In this document: one piece after another, positions 63,766-64,000 of the stretch
How the letters are laid out: each line of letters begins with the position of its first letter
Position numbering within the stretch: position 1 is the stretch's first letter
NCBI GenBank assembly: GCA_963576475.1
Contig: OY754982.1
Location: forward strand, 16,434,217-16,498,216
Reading direction: 5' to 3'
Source: Molanna angustata
Lineage: Eukaryota > Arthropoda > Insecta > Trichoptera > Molannidae
Length of the DNA stretch: 64,000 bases
Notes under the pieces: generated by a model
Databases searched by the model: none
What the model saw: the letters and a program-made list of their open reading frames with translations, nothing else
What the model was told of the DNA's origin: nothing
Made by a program: the position numbers and the translations under genes

Positions 63766-64000
63766 ACCGGTTGGGGGTGGGAGACCTGTGGGTTTGTTTC
63801 CTTCAATGGGCGTTCGTTTTGGCCTGACTGACCATATTGTATGTTAATCTAGTTAGCCGAAACCATCATAATGTGAAGAACATAATATAATATATTTGTT
63901 TAATCTGAATCTGATATTTGTTTTGCTAAAATTCCACAGATGGAGTTCTATAAAATCAACAACATGAACATCGTCAAAATAAGGACATATCGATGATGTA
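63766..64000. other. Unrecognised DNA to the right edge
   Basis: A G-rich patch GGTTGGGGGTGGGAGACCTG at 63769-63788 stands out; nothing else is recognisable. Confidence 0.4.

Overview
This window looks like repeat-dominated, gene-poor, AT-rich insect nuclear DNA. I see no prokaryotic operon and no complete host gene. Most of what can be recognised is non-LTR retrotransposon (LINE) debris, tRNA-derived SINEs, palindromic DNA transposons, a Helitron-like tandem array and minisatellites. Frequent short TAGGTA/CCTACC tracts, LINE tails ending in AAATA repeats behind a small stem-loop, and a repeat carrying a CGGACCCGACAGACGTTG motif remind me of Lepidoptera. That placement is from memory and was not tested.

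Layout. 1-2.13 kb: a LINE entering from the left edge, with an open reverse transcriptase (RT) frame up to its stop. 2.1-4.8 kb: RT and LINE C-terminal fragments on both strands plus a SINE. 4.8-17.4 kb: mostly unannotatable AT-rich DNA with a GC-rich TTAA element (6.75-7.26), SINE and LINE pieces, nested small elements (12.9-13.5) and one copy of a palindromic MITE (14.2). 17.6-18.8 kb: ten copies of a GTCC...GGGAC quasi-palindrome leading into a CpG-rich segment. 19.4-21.4 kb: one LINE inserted into another with a 12-bp target duplication. 22.9-23.7 kb: the fullest palindromic MITE. 25.9-30.5 kb: SINE and LINE mosaics. 30.6-33.1 kb: a rearranged Helitron-like copy holding a ~1.17 kb heptamer minisatellite and a LINE insertion. 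33.8-42 kb: inverted dispersed repeats, CR1-like fragments, a TTAA palindromic MITE with a clear pre-insertion site, and another LINE copy. 42.26-49.84 kb: seven head-to-tail ~1.0 kb units. 50-61.9 kb: sparse LINE tails in otherwise featureless DNA. 61.9-63.8 kb: two more Helitron-like copies, a SINE with a LINE-type tail, and a possible first coding exon.

The best candidate for a new element is the ~1.03 kb unit of 42.3-49.8 kb. Read on the minus strand it begins TCCAACTGTCGAT and ends with a CATGT/ACATG hairpin followed by CAA and CTAG, and it sits between A and T. Those are Helitron hallmarks (5' TC, 3' hairpin plus CTRR, AT target). No Rep/helicase is present, so it would be non-autonomous. 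A second unusual structure is the GTCC...GGGAC palindrome array.

How the parts relate: the LINE and one SINE family share a 3' stem-loop tail (ATTGCC/GGCAAT), which suggests the SINE uses that LINE's machinery. Several nestings (SINE in Helitron, LINE in Helitron, LINE in SINE, LINE in LINE, MITE in LINE in dispersed repeat) give a relative order of insertion.
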